A stretch of 64,000 nucleotides of DNA. Source: Methanospirillum sp. (GTDB lineage Archaea; Halobacteriota; Methanomicrobia; Methanomicrobiales; Methanospirillaceae). Of this stretch, positions 21,348-30,496 are shown one piece after another (within the stretch, counting starts at the first letter, position 1; each line of letters begins with the position of its first letter). The translations under genes and the position numbers were made by a program. Below the pieces are notes generated by a model. That model saw nothing but the letters and a program-made list of their open reading frames with translations, made no database searches and was not told the DNA's origin. The DNA is taken from NCBI GenBank assembly GCA_012728895.1, contig JAAYEG010000017.1, positions 1-64,000 on the forward strand, given 5' to 3'.

Positions 21348-23882
21348 TCAGGTCCGGTTGAAGAGCGAGACCACGTCCGCGAAGTCGATCCGGCCGTTCC
21401 CGTTGAAGTCGAAGGCCTCGAGCGGCTCGTTCTCCGCGATCCAGGCCATCTGGTTGAAGAAGAGCACCACGTCCGCGAAGTCGCTCCTCCCGTTCCCGTT
21501 GACGTCGTCGTAGAGTCCGTCCGTGCCGAGTCTCACGGGTGAGGACTCGGCGCCGGGAACCGCGGTGACGCTGGGCGCCTGGGCCGTCACGATGACGCCT
21601 TCGGCCAGGGTCGTCGAGTTCGTGAAGAACGCGTTGCCCGCGGTCAGCGTCACGGTGTAGTTACCCGGGCATTCGTACGCGTGCACCGGGTGCTGCGTGA
21701 CCGAGGTGTTGCCGTCCCCGAAGTCCCAGAGCCAGTGCTCAGGCTCGCCGGTCGAGGTGTCGGTGAACGCGACCTCGAGCGGTGCAGGGCCCTCCGTCCG
21801 GTCTACCGTGAATGAGGGCGTCACCACGTCGAAGACCTTGACCAGGCCAGGGAGGATCCGGGTGTCCGAGTACCGGGTGTTGCTGGCCATCAGCGAGACA
21901 TCGAAAGTTCCGGCGGTCGAGTAGACGTGAACCGGTTCCCGTTCGATCGACGTTCCGCCGTCCCCGAACTCCCACGAGAGATCGTGAGGGTTTCCCCCGG
22001 AGGTGCTCGCGAACCGCACCGGGGCACCGACGGGCACCAGCGTCGGCGTTGCGCTGAACGACGCGGTGACCGGGCCCTCGACGCTGATGCAGTCGGTCCT
22101 GGTCACCACGTCGTGCCGGAGGTTGTCGGCGGCGATCAGCCTGATCGTGTAGTTGCCTGGCGCTCCGTACACATGGACCGGGTCCCGCTCCGAGGAGGTG
22201 TTCCCGTCCCCGAGGTCCCACCAGCGCAGGGTCGCGTTCTCCGAGAGGTCGTTGAACCGGACCGTGAGGGGCGCCTCACCCGAGAACGGGGTGGCCGAGA
22301 AGCCGGCGACGACAGAGTCGCCGGTCGGCGTTCCCTCCCTGTTGAGCACGTAGGTGTTCCTTTCACCCTCCTCGTTGATGATCGGCATCCCGTTGCCGAC
22401 CGCCGTGATCTCGAACGAGGAATCGGTGACCGGGAGCTGGTACGCGGATTCGTTCTTGTACCATCCGAGGATGCTCTGGAATCCACGGTCGCTCGTGACC
22501 CCGGTGTGCCGGAAGCCGGTGACATCGATCCCCCGCGAGAACGCGAGCCAGAGTGCCCAGCGGAGGTTGTTCGCACAGGTGCAGTCCGCGATCGATATCT
22601 CCTCGCTCGCCTTGCAGACCTTCCACCCGTAGGTGCTGCCGTCGTCCGTGCACCCCTCGAACGATGTGTTCGCTCCACCGTGGACGTAGTAGCCACAGTT
22701 CCGGTTGTTGAAAGAGACGCAGTCCTGGAGGTGCGTGTCGCGCGAGAGGTAGTAACCCGACATGAAGAAGTGGTCCGCGTAGGTGTTCCGCTGGCCGTTG
22801 TTGGAGCTGATGCAGTTCCTGAAAACGATGTTCTTCGAGATGGTCCGCGGCCCGGGCGGGTTCGAGTACCGGGCGCCGGGCTCGAGGTGGAACCCGGACT
22901 CCCAGTTGTCCGTGGCCACGCAGTTCACGACCTCGCAGTTGACGAGATCCTGCCACTCGTGCAGGTCGAAGCCGGTGATCCACTCCGATTTCGACTGGTT
23001 CGTCGAGGTGATCGTGGGGTCGGTGATCCCGGGATCGCCGGCGACACCGTAGCCACACCCGGTGGCCCGGCAGTCCAGGAACCGGATGTTCGTGGTCGCG
23101 CGCGTCACCCGGTCGTTGTAGTCCTGGTTCATGTTGAACCCGTGCGTGTGGGCGTTGAAGGCCTCGCACGCGTAGAACTCGACGTCGTCAATCACGTCCA
23201 CGGGCGGCGCGACCCAGACGAAGAACATCCCGTTCCCGTAGGCCAGGCACCAGTTCCCGTCGAGGTCGACGGAGGTGGCATGGACGTCCCGGACCCTGAC
23301 GTGGCTCCGGGTGACCATGATGAAGCCGTTGCCGCGCAGGGTGAAGCCCCCGACGTTGACGTACGGGGCCCCGATCGAGACGGGCAGGTACCCGGTGCTG
23401 CCGGGCTTGGCCTTGATCTGGATCGTGGTGTTGGCTGACCCCTGGCCCCGGAGGGTCGTGCTGGCCTGGAGCGTGATCCGGTCCGAGCACCGGAATGTGC
23501 CGTCGAGGAGCTCGACGATCCCGCCCCGGGCCGCCACGATCGCGTCGTTGATCTCTCGCTCGTCGTCGACCCCGTCGCAGACATAGAGCTGGGTTCCGTT
23601 GGGGGGCGTGAGAACCGAGTCGCTGGCGGCCACGCAGACGCGGTTCTCGTTGACGGGCGCGAAGGTCGGCTGGGGAACGGCCGTCGCTGGAAACAGCCGT
23701 GTCTGGATTCGTTCGGGAAGCGACGCGGGGAAAGGATCCGGGACATCGATCGGGTCGAGCGGGTCCGGCGCCGGAAAGACGTGACCGTATCCCGGCGTCC
23801 CGCCGGTGTCGGCGACGGTCGGGACCGGGATGAGGGCGATAAGGAACACCACGAAGATCGTAACAACCCAGCGGCATCTCAT
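21348..23882 (-). CDS. secreted right-handed beta-helix (NosD/pectate-lyase-like) protein with three PKD domains and a C-terminal dockerin-like EF-hand pair
   Basis: Signal peptide [24 protein letters not shown]; right-handed helix-like repeats; [26 protein letters not shown] type PKD repeats; [18 protein letters not shown] and [18 protein letters not shown] at the C-terminus. Confidence 0.8.
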   Translation of the reverse strand: MRCRWVVTIFVVFLIALIPVPTVADTGGTPGYGHVFPAPDPLDPIDVPDPFPASLPERIQTRLFPATAVPQPTFAPVNENRVCVAASDSVLTPPNGTQLYVCDGVDDEREINDAIVAARGGIVELLDGTFRCSDRITLQASTTLRGQGSANTTIQIKAKPGSTGYLPVSIGAPYVNVGGFTLRGNGFIMVTRSHVRVRDVHATSVDLDGNWCLAYGNGMFFVWVAPPVDVIDDVEFYACEAFNAHTHGFNMNQDYNDRVTRATTNIRFLDCRATGCGYGVAGDPGITDPTITSTNQSKSEWITGFDLHEWQDLVNCEVVNCVATDNWESGFHLEPGARYSNPPGPRTISKNIVFRNCISSNNGQRNTYADHFFMSGYYLSRDTHLQDCVSFNNRNCGYYVHGGANTSFEGCTDDGSTYGWKVCKASEEISIADCTCANNLRWALWLAFSRGIDVTGFRHTGVTSDRGFQSILGWYKNESAYQLPVTDSSFEITAVGNGMPIINEEGERNTYVLNREGTPTGDSVVAGFSATPFSGEAPLTVRFNDLSENATLRWWDLGDGNTSSERDPVHVYGAPGNYTIRLIAADNLRHDVVTRTDCISVEGPVTASFSATPTLVPVGAPVRFASTSGGNPHDLSWEFGDGGTSIEREPVHVYSTAGTFDVSLMASNTRYSDTRILPGLVKVFDVVTPSFTVDRTEGPAPLEVAFTDTSTGEPEHWLWDFGDGNTSVTQHPVHAYECPGNYTVTLTAGNAFFTNSTTLAEGVIVTAQAPSVTAVPGAESSPVRLGTDGLYDDVNGNGRSDFADVVLFFNQMAWIAENEPLEAFDFNGNGRIDFADVVSLFNRT

Positions 23883-24543
23883 GCGATACAGTTTTTCGCG
23901 AGTCAAGATGTGTGTATCGATATCTACCCGGAGCTGGCCCATGCGTCGCGGAGCGAGGCATGAGCCCCCGGCACGGTCATCGCGCGGCTCGCGCAGTTCC
24001 CGGGTGGATGAGAGAGACCGAGATCCCGGAGGGGGGGTGACCGGCCCGCGTTCGTCATCTCCGACGGGATCCTGCCCGCCAGGAGTGCGTGGAGAGGTCG
24101 TGACCGTCGACCGTCGCTCCCCCTTTACCACCCCTCGAACGGGAGGCGGGCCCGTGCCCGGTCCCCCGGGGGGAACGTCCGTTCCCCACCGGCGGATCCT
24201 CCTGGAATCCCACGGGAGCGTCGCGGTCGTGGCCCACGCGCGGATCCCTGCCCGCGATCCTGTTTGAGAGGCGAGGTCCGTCCATCCCGACACCGCCCCG
24301 CTCCTTCCCGTCCGTGCAGGAAGAAAGAGGGTTCCGGGAGTTCTTGACCCCTGCCCCCTGTCCCCTCTGCCACCGGGATCACGTGGCACTGGCTCCCCCT
24401 TGACCGTGCCCGGCACCGGGCCTGGGGAGGTCTGCACCCGGTCTGCCCCGCGAGGGCTGATCCGCGCCTTCGTGCCGTCTCCACGACGTCCCTGAGCCGA
24501 GATCTAACAGTATATAATCGCTCCACGCGTATAGTGAACCATC

Positions 24544-25158
24544 ATGGTCGATCCGTACGAGGCCCTGCTCAAGAAGGCCTACGAGCAGATAACGGAACCG
24601 AGCGGGACCGGCGAGCGGTTCGTCATACCCGAGGTCCGGGCGTATATCGAGGGGAAGACGACGGTCTTCGAGAACTTCGCCGAGATCGCTGACACATTCC
24701 GGCGTGAGAAGGAACACCTGATGAAATCGCTCGTCGGCGAGCTCGGGACGGCCGGGAAGATCGACGGCAACCGCGCGATCTTCAATGGTAAGTTCGAGGT
24801 CTCGCAGATCGCGAACGCGGTCAACAGCTACTTCAACGACTACATCCTCTGCAGCGAGTGCGGCCGACCCGATACGCGGCTCGTCAAGGACGACCGGATC
24901 CTGCTGCTCCGCTGCGACGCCTGCGGCTCGCACCGGCCCGTGCGGAAGCGCAAGCCCAAGGCCGAGGAGCCGGCGAAGATGTTCGAGGAGGGGAAGATCG
25001 TCGACGTCCATATCCAGTCGGTCAGCAAGCGGGGTGACGGGGTCGCACGCGAGGGCAAGTACATCATCTACGTTCCGGGAGGGAAGCCCGGACAGACGGT
25101 CAAGATCAGGGTGAACCGGGTCTCGGGCTCGATCGTCTTCACCGAGCGGGTCGTCTGA
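24544..25158 (+). CDS. translation initiation factor aIF2 subunit beta with C-terminal TRAM domain
   Basis: [12 protein letters not shown]...[50 protein letters not shown]...[11 protein letters not shown]...[12 protein letters not shown] then [42 protein letters not shown]. Confidence 0.92.
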   Translation: MVDPYEALLKKAYEQITEPSGTGERFVIPEVRAYIEGKTTVFENFAEIADTFRREKEHLMKSLVGELGTAGKIDGNRAIFNGKFEVSQIANAVNSYFNDYILCSECGRPDTRLVKDDRILLLRCDACGSHRPVRKRKPKAEEPAKMFEEGKIVDVHIQSVSKRGDGVAREGKYIIYVPGGKPGQTVKIRVNRVSGSIVFTERVV

Positions 25159-25293
25159 GAGAACCGGCTGGTTCTTTCGGGACGGCCATCGTGCGCACCA
25201 TGACCGCGGATCCGCCGTCCCGAAAACCGGTGCAGGAATGAGCGTCACGACGGGAGCCGGGCACCTCCCGTCGGGGGCTGGATCAGGGGTTAT

Positions 25294-27042
25294 TCAGGTG
25301 AACCTGAACGAGTCGAAGTTCAGGCCGTCCCCGTGGAACTGGATCCGGACCCGGTGTGTCCCCTTCGCGAGCCGGATTTGGGTCGATATCGAGGAGTAGG
25401 TCTCCATCGACCAGGTCCGGGGAGCCATCACCATCACCTCGGAACGGCCATCGACCTTCATGTCGAAGAACTGGCCGCCTGACTGGCTCGCGAGCCGGAA
25501 CGCGAGCTGGTAGTACCTTTCTTCGGGAATGGTGACCGTGTACTCGAGCCATTCACCGGACCTGATCTGCGTCACGACGTAGCTCCGGATCGCGGGGGCG
25601 TAGACGATATCGACCCCGTCGCCCCGGTACGCCCCGGCCTGGTTCCCCGGCGTCGTGTCGTGGTACGAGACGCCCTCGCCGCCGGGATTGTAATCCTCGG
25701 ACTGGATCGTTCCGGGGAGAGGAACGGCGGAACCCGTTTGCGACGGGACCGCCTGAGTCGTCCTCGTAACCGTGGGTGCCGTGGTGGTCGGCTTCACGGT
25801 GGCGGACCCCGCAACGGCGGAGAACGTGACCCGGTCCAGGTTCTGGCCGTCCCCGGAGAACCGGAACCGCAGCACCGCCGTGCCGGACGGGAGCGGGAGC
25901 GTGGTCGACGCCGTCGTCCACGCGCCCGGACCGCCCGTGGTCGGGACGGAGACCGTCGCGGCGTCCTTTCCGTTCACTGAGACCGCGATCGAGTGCGAGG
26001 AGGAACCCCAGGATGAGACCCGGAAGTCGGCACGGTACCGACCCACCGAAGAGACCGCGACCGTGTACTGCAGCCACTCCCCGTCCCGGACGAACGCGAG
26101 GTTCGTGGTGCCTCCCTGGACCTCGATGTCGACGTCGTCCTGGCGGTACGCACCGCCGCTGTTCCCCGGCGTCGTGTCCCGGTACGAGACCCCCGCGCCA
26201 CCGGGGTCGTAGTCTTCAGCCTCCAGGACACCCGGGACCTTCCGGACGGACAGCGACGGGACCGCCTGAGTCGTCCTCGTAACCGTGGGACGGACGGTCG
26301 GGACCGTCGTCCCGGGACCCGGGGACATCCTCGATAGGACGGGGGCGAGTGCCCGGTGCCAGGCACCCGCCATCTTTCGCTCCCCCGAGGTTTTCGGGTG
26401 GATCCCGTCGGGCTGGTTATCGGCGACACCGTCGTACCCCGTGAAGAGGTCCACGACCGCGACGGGGGAGGTCGGGGTCGAGAGCCCGGCGGCGATCGAG
26501 GGGAGGGCCCTGTTGAAGTCGAGCAGCAGCCCCTTGCTGTTGAGGCCCGCATCGCCGGTCGGGATGATCTGCGCCATCAGGACACGGACCCCCGGGTTCT
26601 TCTGCCGGAGGATCGAGACGATCTTCTTCATGTTCGCGATCCGGGTCGCGAGCGGTATACCTTCGAGCGCGTCGTTCGTTCCGACGTGAAGGAGGACAAT
26701 GTCCGGTGCCGGGGAGGACGCGAGCCAGGCGGCGAGGGGCGAGAACGACGGGGTCCCGACCATCATCCCCGTGGTGTATCCCCCGTGCCCCTCGTGATTC
26801 TGGTCAAAGGCGAACTTCGTGAACGCGGTAGAGGTCGAGCCCACGAAGTCCAGGCTGTATCCCGATGCGCGGAGGGATTCGTCGAGGTAGTAGCGGTAGC
26901 TCGGGTACGGGGAGGTGGTCCACGAACCGCCGCGCGTGATCGAGTCTCCGAGCGGCATGACCTTCACCGCGGCATCGGCCTGGACGGCGAGCGGCGCAAT
27001 GCAGATGCAGATGATGAGCAGAGAGAGGACGCGGAGTGTCAT
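25294..27042 (-). CDS. secreted SGNH/GDSL-type esterase with two carbohydrate-binding (CBM6-like) modules
   Basis: Signal peptide; VMPLGDSITRGGSW, DIVLLHVGTNDALEG, DGIHPKTSGERKMA; two copies of the EAEDYDPGG/SEDYNPGG...SYHDTTPGN...GEWLQYTV CBM6-like module. Confidence 0.85.
   Translation of the reverse strand: MTLRVLSLLIICICIAPLAVQADAAVKVMPLGDSITRGGSWTTSPYPSYRYYLDESLRASGYSLDFVGSTSTAFTKFAFDQNHEGHGGYTTGMMVGTPSFSPLAAWLASSPAPDIVLLHVGTNDALEGIPLATRIANMKKIVSILRQKNPGVRVLMAQIIPTGDAGLNSKGLLLDFNRALPSIAAGLSTPTSPVAVVDLFTGYDGVADNQPDGIHPKTSGERKMAGAWHRALAPVLSRMSPGPGTTVPTVRPTVTRTTQAVPSLSVRKVPGVLEAEDYDPGGAGVSYRDTTPGNSGGAYRQDDVDIEVQGGTTNLAFVRDGEWLQYTVAVSSVGRYRADFRVSSWGSSSHSIAVSVNGKDAATVSVPTTGGPGAWTTASTTLPLPSGTAVLRFRFSGDGQNLDRVTFSAVAGSATVKPTTTAPTVTRTTQAVPSQTGSAVPLPGTIQSEDYNPGGEGVSYHDTTPGNQAGAYRGDGVDIVYAPAIRSYVVTQIRSGEWLEYTVTIPEERYYQLAFRLASQSGGQFFDMKVDGRSEVMVMAPRTWSMETYSSISTQIRLAKGTHRVRIQFHGDGLNFDSFRFT
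25741..26289. repeat. 36-nt direct repeat (25741-25776 and 26254-26289) in the linker of the SGNH-CBM protein
   Basis: CGACGGGACCGCCTGAGTCGTCCTCGTAACCGTGGG occurs identically twice, 513 bp apart. Confidence 0.85.
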
Positions 27043-27330
27043 GGCAGATCAATCCCGGTGGATGTGCTGTCCCGGAGGGTGACACGAGCCCCCCCTCCGT
27101 GGGAGCGCCGGGGGTCGCGTCATCGGTCAATGTAACATAAACATGTCATATTATATGAAATTTGTTTAAGATCTCGAACGTCCAGATGGACCTTATCAAT
27201 AATTCGCGAAAAATTATTCCCTTAACCGGGTAAAACCGGTTCTCCAACCGCAAGCCCGGTGCGCCCGCCCGTTCCACGGACAGGCCGGGCATCGTCATGA
27301 TTATCCCCGCCGCCGTCGACCTGCCTTGGC

Positions 27331-28047
27331 ATGCGGACGTTCCGGGGCCCGCACCTCGCGGCCGCCCACGAATGGGCGGTTCGGACAGTGCTCGAGAAGG
27401 GGTACGCGGTCACGACGGAGAACGGCGAGGAAACGATCGAGTGTGAGCCGATCGCCCTCGAGGTCCGGGAACCCCTGGCCGAACCGATGGCAAGCCCGGC
27501 CTCACGGTTCCAGCGCAGGTTCCTCGAACAGTACGCGGCCGATCTCCTCGAGGGCTCGGGGGCCGTTTTTGAGTACGACTACCACTCGCGCCTCTTCGAA
27601 TGGGGCGAGGGGCTCGTCCGGGACGAGAGACCGGTCTCGGTCGACCAGATCGCGTACATCGCCCGGAAGTTGACCGGGGCACCGCAGAGCCGCCGGGCGA
27701 TGGCGATCACCTGGAACCCAGCCACCGACGAGGAGATGCGAGACTGCCCCTGCCTCCAGCTCGTCCAGTGCGAGCTCCGCCAGGGACGGCTCGCCATGCA
27801 GGTCGTCTTCCGCTCGAACGACATGCTCTCGGCCGTCGGCGCCAACATGTTCGCGCTCGTCAATCTGCAGCGCGCTATCGCCGGACGACTCGGGGCGGAC
27901 CTCGGGACGTACACCCACATCTCGCTCGTGCCCCACATCTATCACCGGAGGGACGCGTCCGATCTCGCCCGGTTCTGCGAGCGCTTCGGCTCGATAACGC
28001 CCGTCCCCGGCGCCTGCACGGTCTGTCGGGGGTGCCCGGGGCGCTGA
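27331..28047 (+). CDS. thyA: archaeal-type thymidylate synthase family protein
   Basis: MAITWNPATDEEMRDCPCLQLVQCELRQGRLAMQVVFRSNDMLSAVGANMFALVNLQ resembles the TS CPCLQ...RSxD...N motifs. Confidence 0.72.
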   Translation: MRTFRGPHLAAAHEWAVRTVLEKGYAVTTENGEETIECEPIALEVREPLAEPMASPASRFQRRFLEQYAADLLEGSGAVFEYDYHSRLFEWGEGLVRDERPVSVDQIAYIARKLTGAPQSRRAMAITWNPATDEEMRDCPCLQLVQCELRQGRLAMQVVFRSNDMLSAVGANMFALVNLQRAIAGRLGADLGTYTHISLVPHIYHRRDASDLARFCERFGSITPVPGACTVCRGCPGR

Positions 28048-28101
28048 CCACGGCTCTCCGGCACCTTTTTCATCGTTCAGGGCGACGTTTCTTGGCACAG
28101 C

Positions 28102-28174
28102 AGCCCGGTAGTGTAGCGGTCAATCATGGTGGACTCTGGATCCGCCGACAGCAGTTCGAATCTGCTCCGGGCTA
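28102..28174 (+). tRNA. tRNA-Gln (anticodon CUG, 28136-28138), no encoded CCA
   Basis: AGCCCGG/CCGGGCT acceptor, anticodon arm GTGGA-CTCTGGA-TCCGC, T arm AGCAG-TTCGAAT-CTGCT. Confidence 0.9.
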
Positions 28175-28619
28175 TCGCATTTTCTTCCGCACCTCCTCCG
28201 TGCGCGCGGGTATCGCCCCGGTTTTTCTGCGCGCGCCGTGCCGACCATCTCCAGGCCTTCCCGGATGCGTAGAGACGGTCGGGGATGAAGTCTCGCCCGA
28301 GTGGCGGGGGCACCGTCCGAACGATCGGGGTCTGACTCCCCGACCGACGGGACGAACAACCTGAGAGCCGGGGTGAGCCGGGGAAGATGGGGACGCCCCG
28401 CGGTGCCGCGCATTCCCTCACCCTCTCCCCGCGTGGTCGGGTCGTCGGCAGAAGGCTGGCCGGGCCCGTCGCACCCGCTGCCGTGGTTGGAGAGCGGGAG
28501 CGGCGACGCCCCACCCCCGGGAGTCCCCCGGCGCGACGGGGTTCCCGGCCCTACGCGCGCGGGGGACGGGGAATCGCCTGGGGTGGAACAGCGGCGGCGG
28601 ACAGTCTCGAGAAAGAAGG

Positions 28620-29159
28620 TCACGGCCCGGGAACCCGCCGGACCAGCACCACGAACCGCGGAGAGAAGCCGTGCCGGGCATAGAACGGCAGAACGCTGCC
28701 GTTCCCCGAGAAGACGGAGAGGATTTGCTCGACCGTCCCGAGCCCGTCCATCCAGGCTGCGGCGTGTTCGAGGAGGGCGCCGCCGACGCCACGGTTTCGG
28801 TAAGCCTCGTCGACGAAGATCGACTCCACCTCGCCGTGCCCGCCGGACACCCCGCTCGCCACGCAGTAGCCGACCGCTCGTCCAGAGGCCCGGTCGCGCG
28901 CGATCTCGATCCGGAGTGCACGGTCCCGGTTCTTGCCGAGCAGCTCGTCGCGCCGTGCTGCGAACGACCTGGCCTCCATCTCCTCGACGAACGCCCGGGC
29001 GTTCGACCGCGCCTCTTCCCGGTGGTGGGCGGAGAGGAGGTACCAGAGCGGCTCGATCGCGTCGATCTCGTCCCGATCGTGGACCGTGTACAGGATATCC
29101 TCCGGGCAGGCGTCCTGTCCCTGCATGAGATCATGATGGGCTGGAGGGACCAAAGACAT
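28620..29159 (-). CDS. GNAT-family N-acetyltransferase
   Basis: HGEVESIFVDEAYRNRGVGGALLEHAAAWMDGLG...FYARHGFSPRFVVLVR; alternative start M at 29126. Confidence 0.75.
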   Translation of the reverse strand: MSLVPPAHHDLMQGQDACPEDILYTVHDRDEIDAIEPLWYLLSAHHREEARSNARAFVEEMEARSFAARRDELLGKNRDRALRIEIARDRASGRAVGYCVASGVSGGHGEVESIFVDEAYRNRGVGGALLEHAAAWMDGLGTVEQILSVFSGNGSVLPFYARHGFSPRFVVLVRRVPGP

Positions 29160-29206
29160 GGCGCCCCGCCCCGGGAGACGGTGATGGTCCGATGAACCTG
29201 GGACCT

Positions 29207-30496
29207 CTACCACTCCACGACCATGACCGCCTCCTCCTCGTCCGTGAGAGGCATATCCGTCTCTTTCGGGTCGAACCGGTAGGCTGTCCACGGATCGTAC
29301 TCGGGGTAGAGAGCGGCCTTGTCGAGCACGTCGACGAACTCGCGCAGGAAGAGGCGCGGAATCACGTCGACACGGCCGCCGAACCGCCCCGTCAGCTGCC
29401 GGATCTGGGCCCGGATGAAACGGTGGCTCACCCGTTCGCGGTCGACCTCGCCGTGCGCCTCGGCGTAGATGTCCATCACGCGGAGCGCGACCTGCTCGAG
29501 CTTCTGCGCATCGAACCGGGCGAGCGCGAGCTGGGGCTGGAGCGGGTTCCTGAAGCCGTCGTCGCCGACGGTCCCGATCCGGTCCGCGAGGGGCGGGACC
29601 GACCGGATCCCTTTCGCGCCCTCGAAGAGCGAGGGGGTGCCCGTGAAAAGCAGGTAGCAGTGGGCGAGTTCCCCCCTGTCGAGAAGGTCGATCAGCTGCC
29701 GGAGGTTGTTGTAAGCCTTCTCCCGCGAAGCCTTGGTGAGGGCCTGAGTCGTCTCGGCCTCATCGAGCGCGATCACGAGCCCGACGTAACCGGCGCCGCG
29801 GATTACGGCCACAAGGTCGGCGAGGAAGGCGAGCGCGACGGTCTCGTCGATGGTGCCCCGGACGCCGGCCTTCGCGCGGAACGGCCGGCCCACGTTCGGC
29901 TCGCCCGCGAGCCAGCCGAGCGCGGCCTGGGCGAGGGCGTAGTCTTCGTCGGCGTTCGCCTCGTAGTACGCCCGGACGGCGGCCGCGAACGCGCTCGATC
30001 CTTCCGCCAGCTCGGCGAGCGACCGTTCGATCGACCGGACCGTCTCCTCGCGCAGCTCGTCGTCGGAGATCTCGTTCCCCCGGATCTCGAGCACCCGCTC
30101 CTCGATCGCGTACAGGAACGAGTCGATCACCGGCTTGAACGCTGCCTCCTCGTCGCGCGTCTTCAGATTCGCGCAGATACGCTGGTACACGGACCGGAGC
30201 CGGGAGAAGGGGGTCTCGGACGAGACCACGACATGGGCGGTGGCGAACCCCTCCTGCTGGGCGAGCTCGATCGCCCGGGCAAGCAGGAAGGTCTTGCCTG
30301 CGCCGTAATCCCCCTTGATGAACTTCAGGTCCCCTCCACCGTCGGCCACGTACCCGAGCTGACGGGAGATCACGCCCTCCTCTACCTCGATCCCGACCGC
30401 GAGCCTCGAGAGGCCGCTCGCCGGGACCGTGCCGCGCCGGAGCGCGTTGATGATGTTGATGCTCTCGCTTCGTCCCCTATCGTCCGACATAGACAT
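29207..30496 (-). CDS. BREX-type ATP-binding protein (BrxD/DUF2791-like P-loop ATPase)
   Basis: IINALRRGTVPASGLSRLAVGIEVEEGVISRQLGYVADGGGDLKFIKGDYGAGKTFLLARAIELA (Walker A GDYGAGKT), LVIALDEAETTQALTKASREKAYNNLRQLIDLL (Walker B), FTGTPSLFEG, IPRLFLREFVDVLD. Confidence 0.82.
   Translation of the reverse strand: MSMSDDRGRSESINIINALRRGTVPASGLSRLAVGIEVEEGVISRQLGYVADGGGDLKFIKGDYGAGKTFLLARAIELAQQEGFATAHVVVSSETPFSRLRSVYQRICANLKTRDEEAAFKPVIDSFLYAIEERVLEIRGNEISDDELREETVRSIERSLAELAEGSSAFAAAVRAYYEANADEDYALAQAALGWLAGEPNVGRPFRAKAGVRGTIDETVALAFLADLVAVIRGAGYVGLVIALDEAETTQALTKASREKAYNNLRQLIDLLDRGELAHCYLLFTGTPSLFEGAKGIRSVPPLADRIGTVGDDGFRNPLQPQLALARFDAQKLEQVALRVMDIYAEAHGEVDRERVSHRFIRAQIRQLTGRFGGRVDVIPRLFLREFVDVLDKAALYPEYDPWTAYRFDPKETDMPLTDEEEAVMVVEW

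Noticed and set aside
21348-24437. 1029-aa form of the beta-helix/PKD protein
   Set aside because: The region upstream of M at 23882 is Arg/Gly/Pro-rich without domain character, and a clear signal peptide begins at 23882.
24000-24540. Roughly 500-bp gap considered as a possible ncRNA locus
   Set aside because: No RNase P, SRP or tRNA consensus could be read; treated as intergenic.
28102-28174. Possible intron-containing or unusual tRNA
   Set aside because: The anticodon loop is a standard 7 nt (CTCTGGA) and the molecule folds as an ordinary 73-nt tRNA-Gln.
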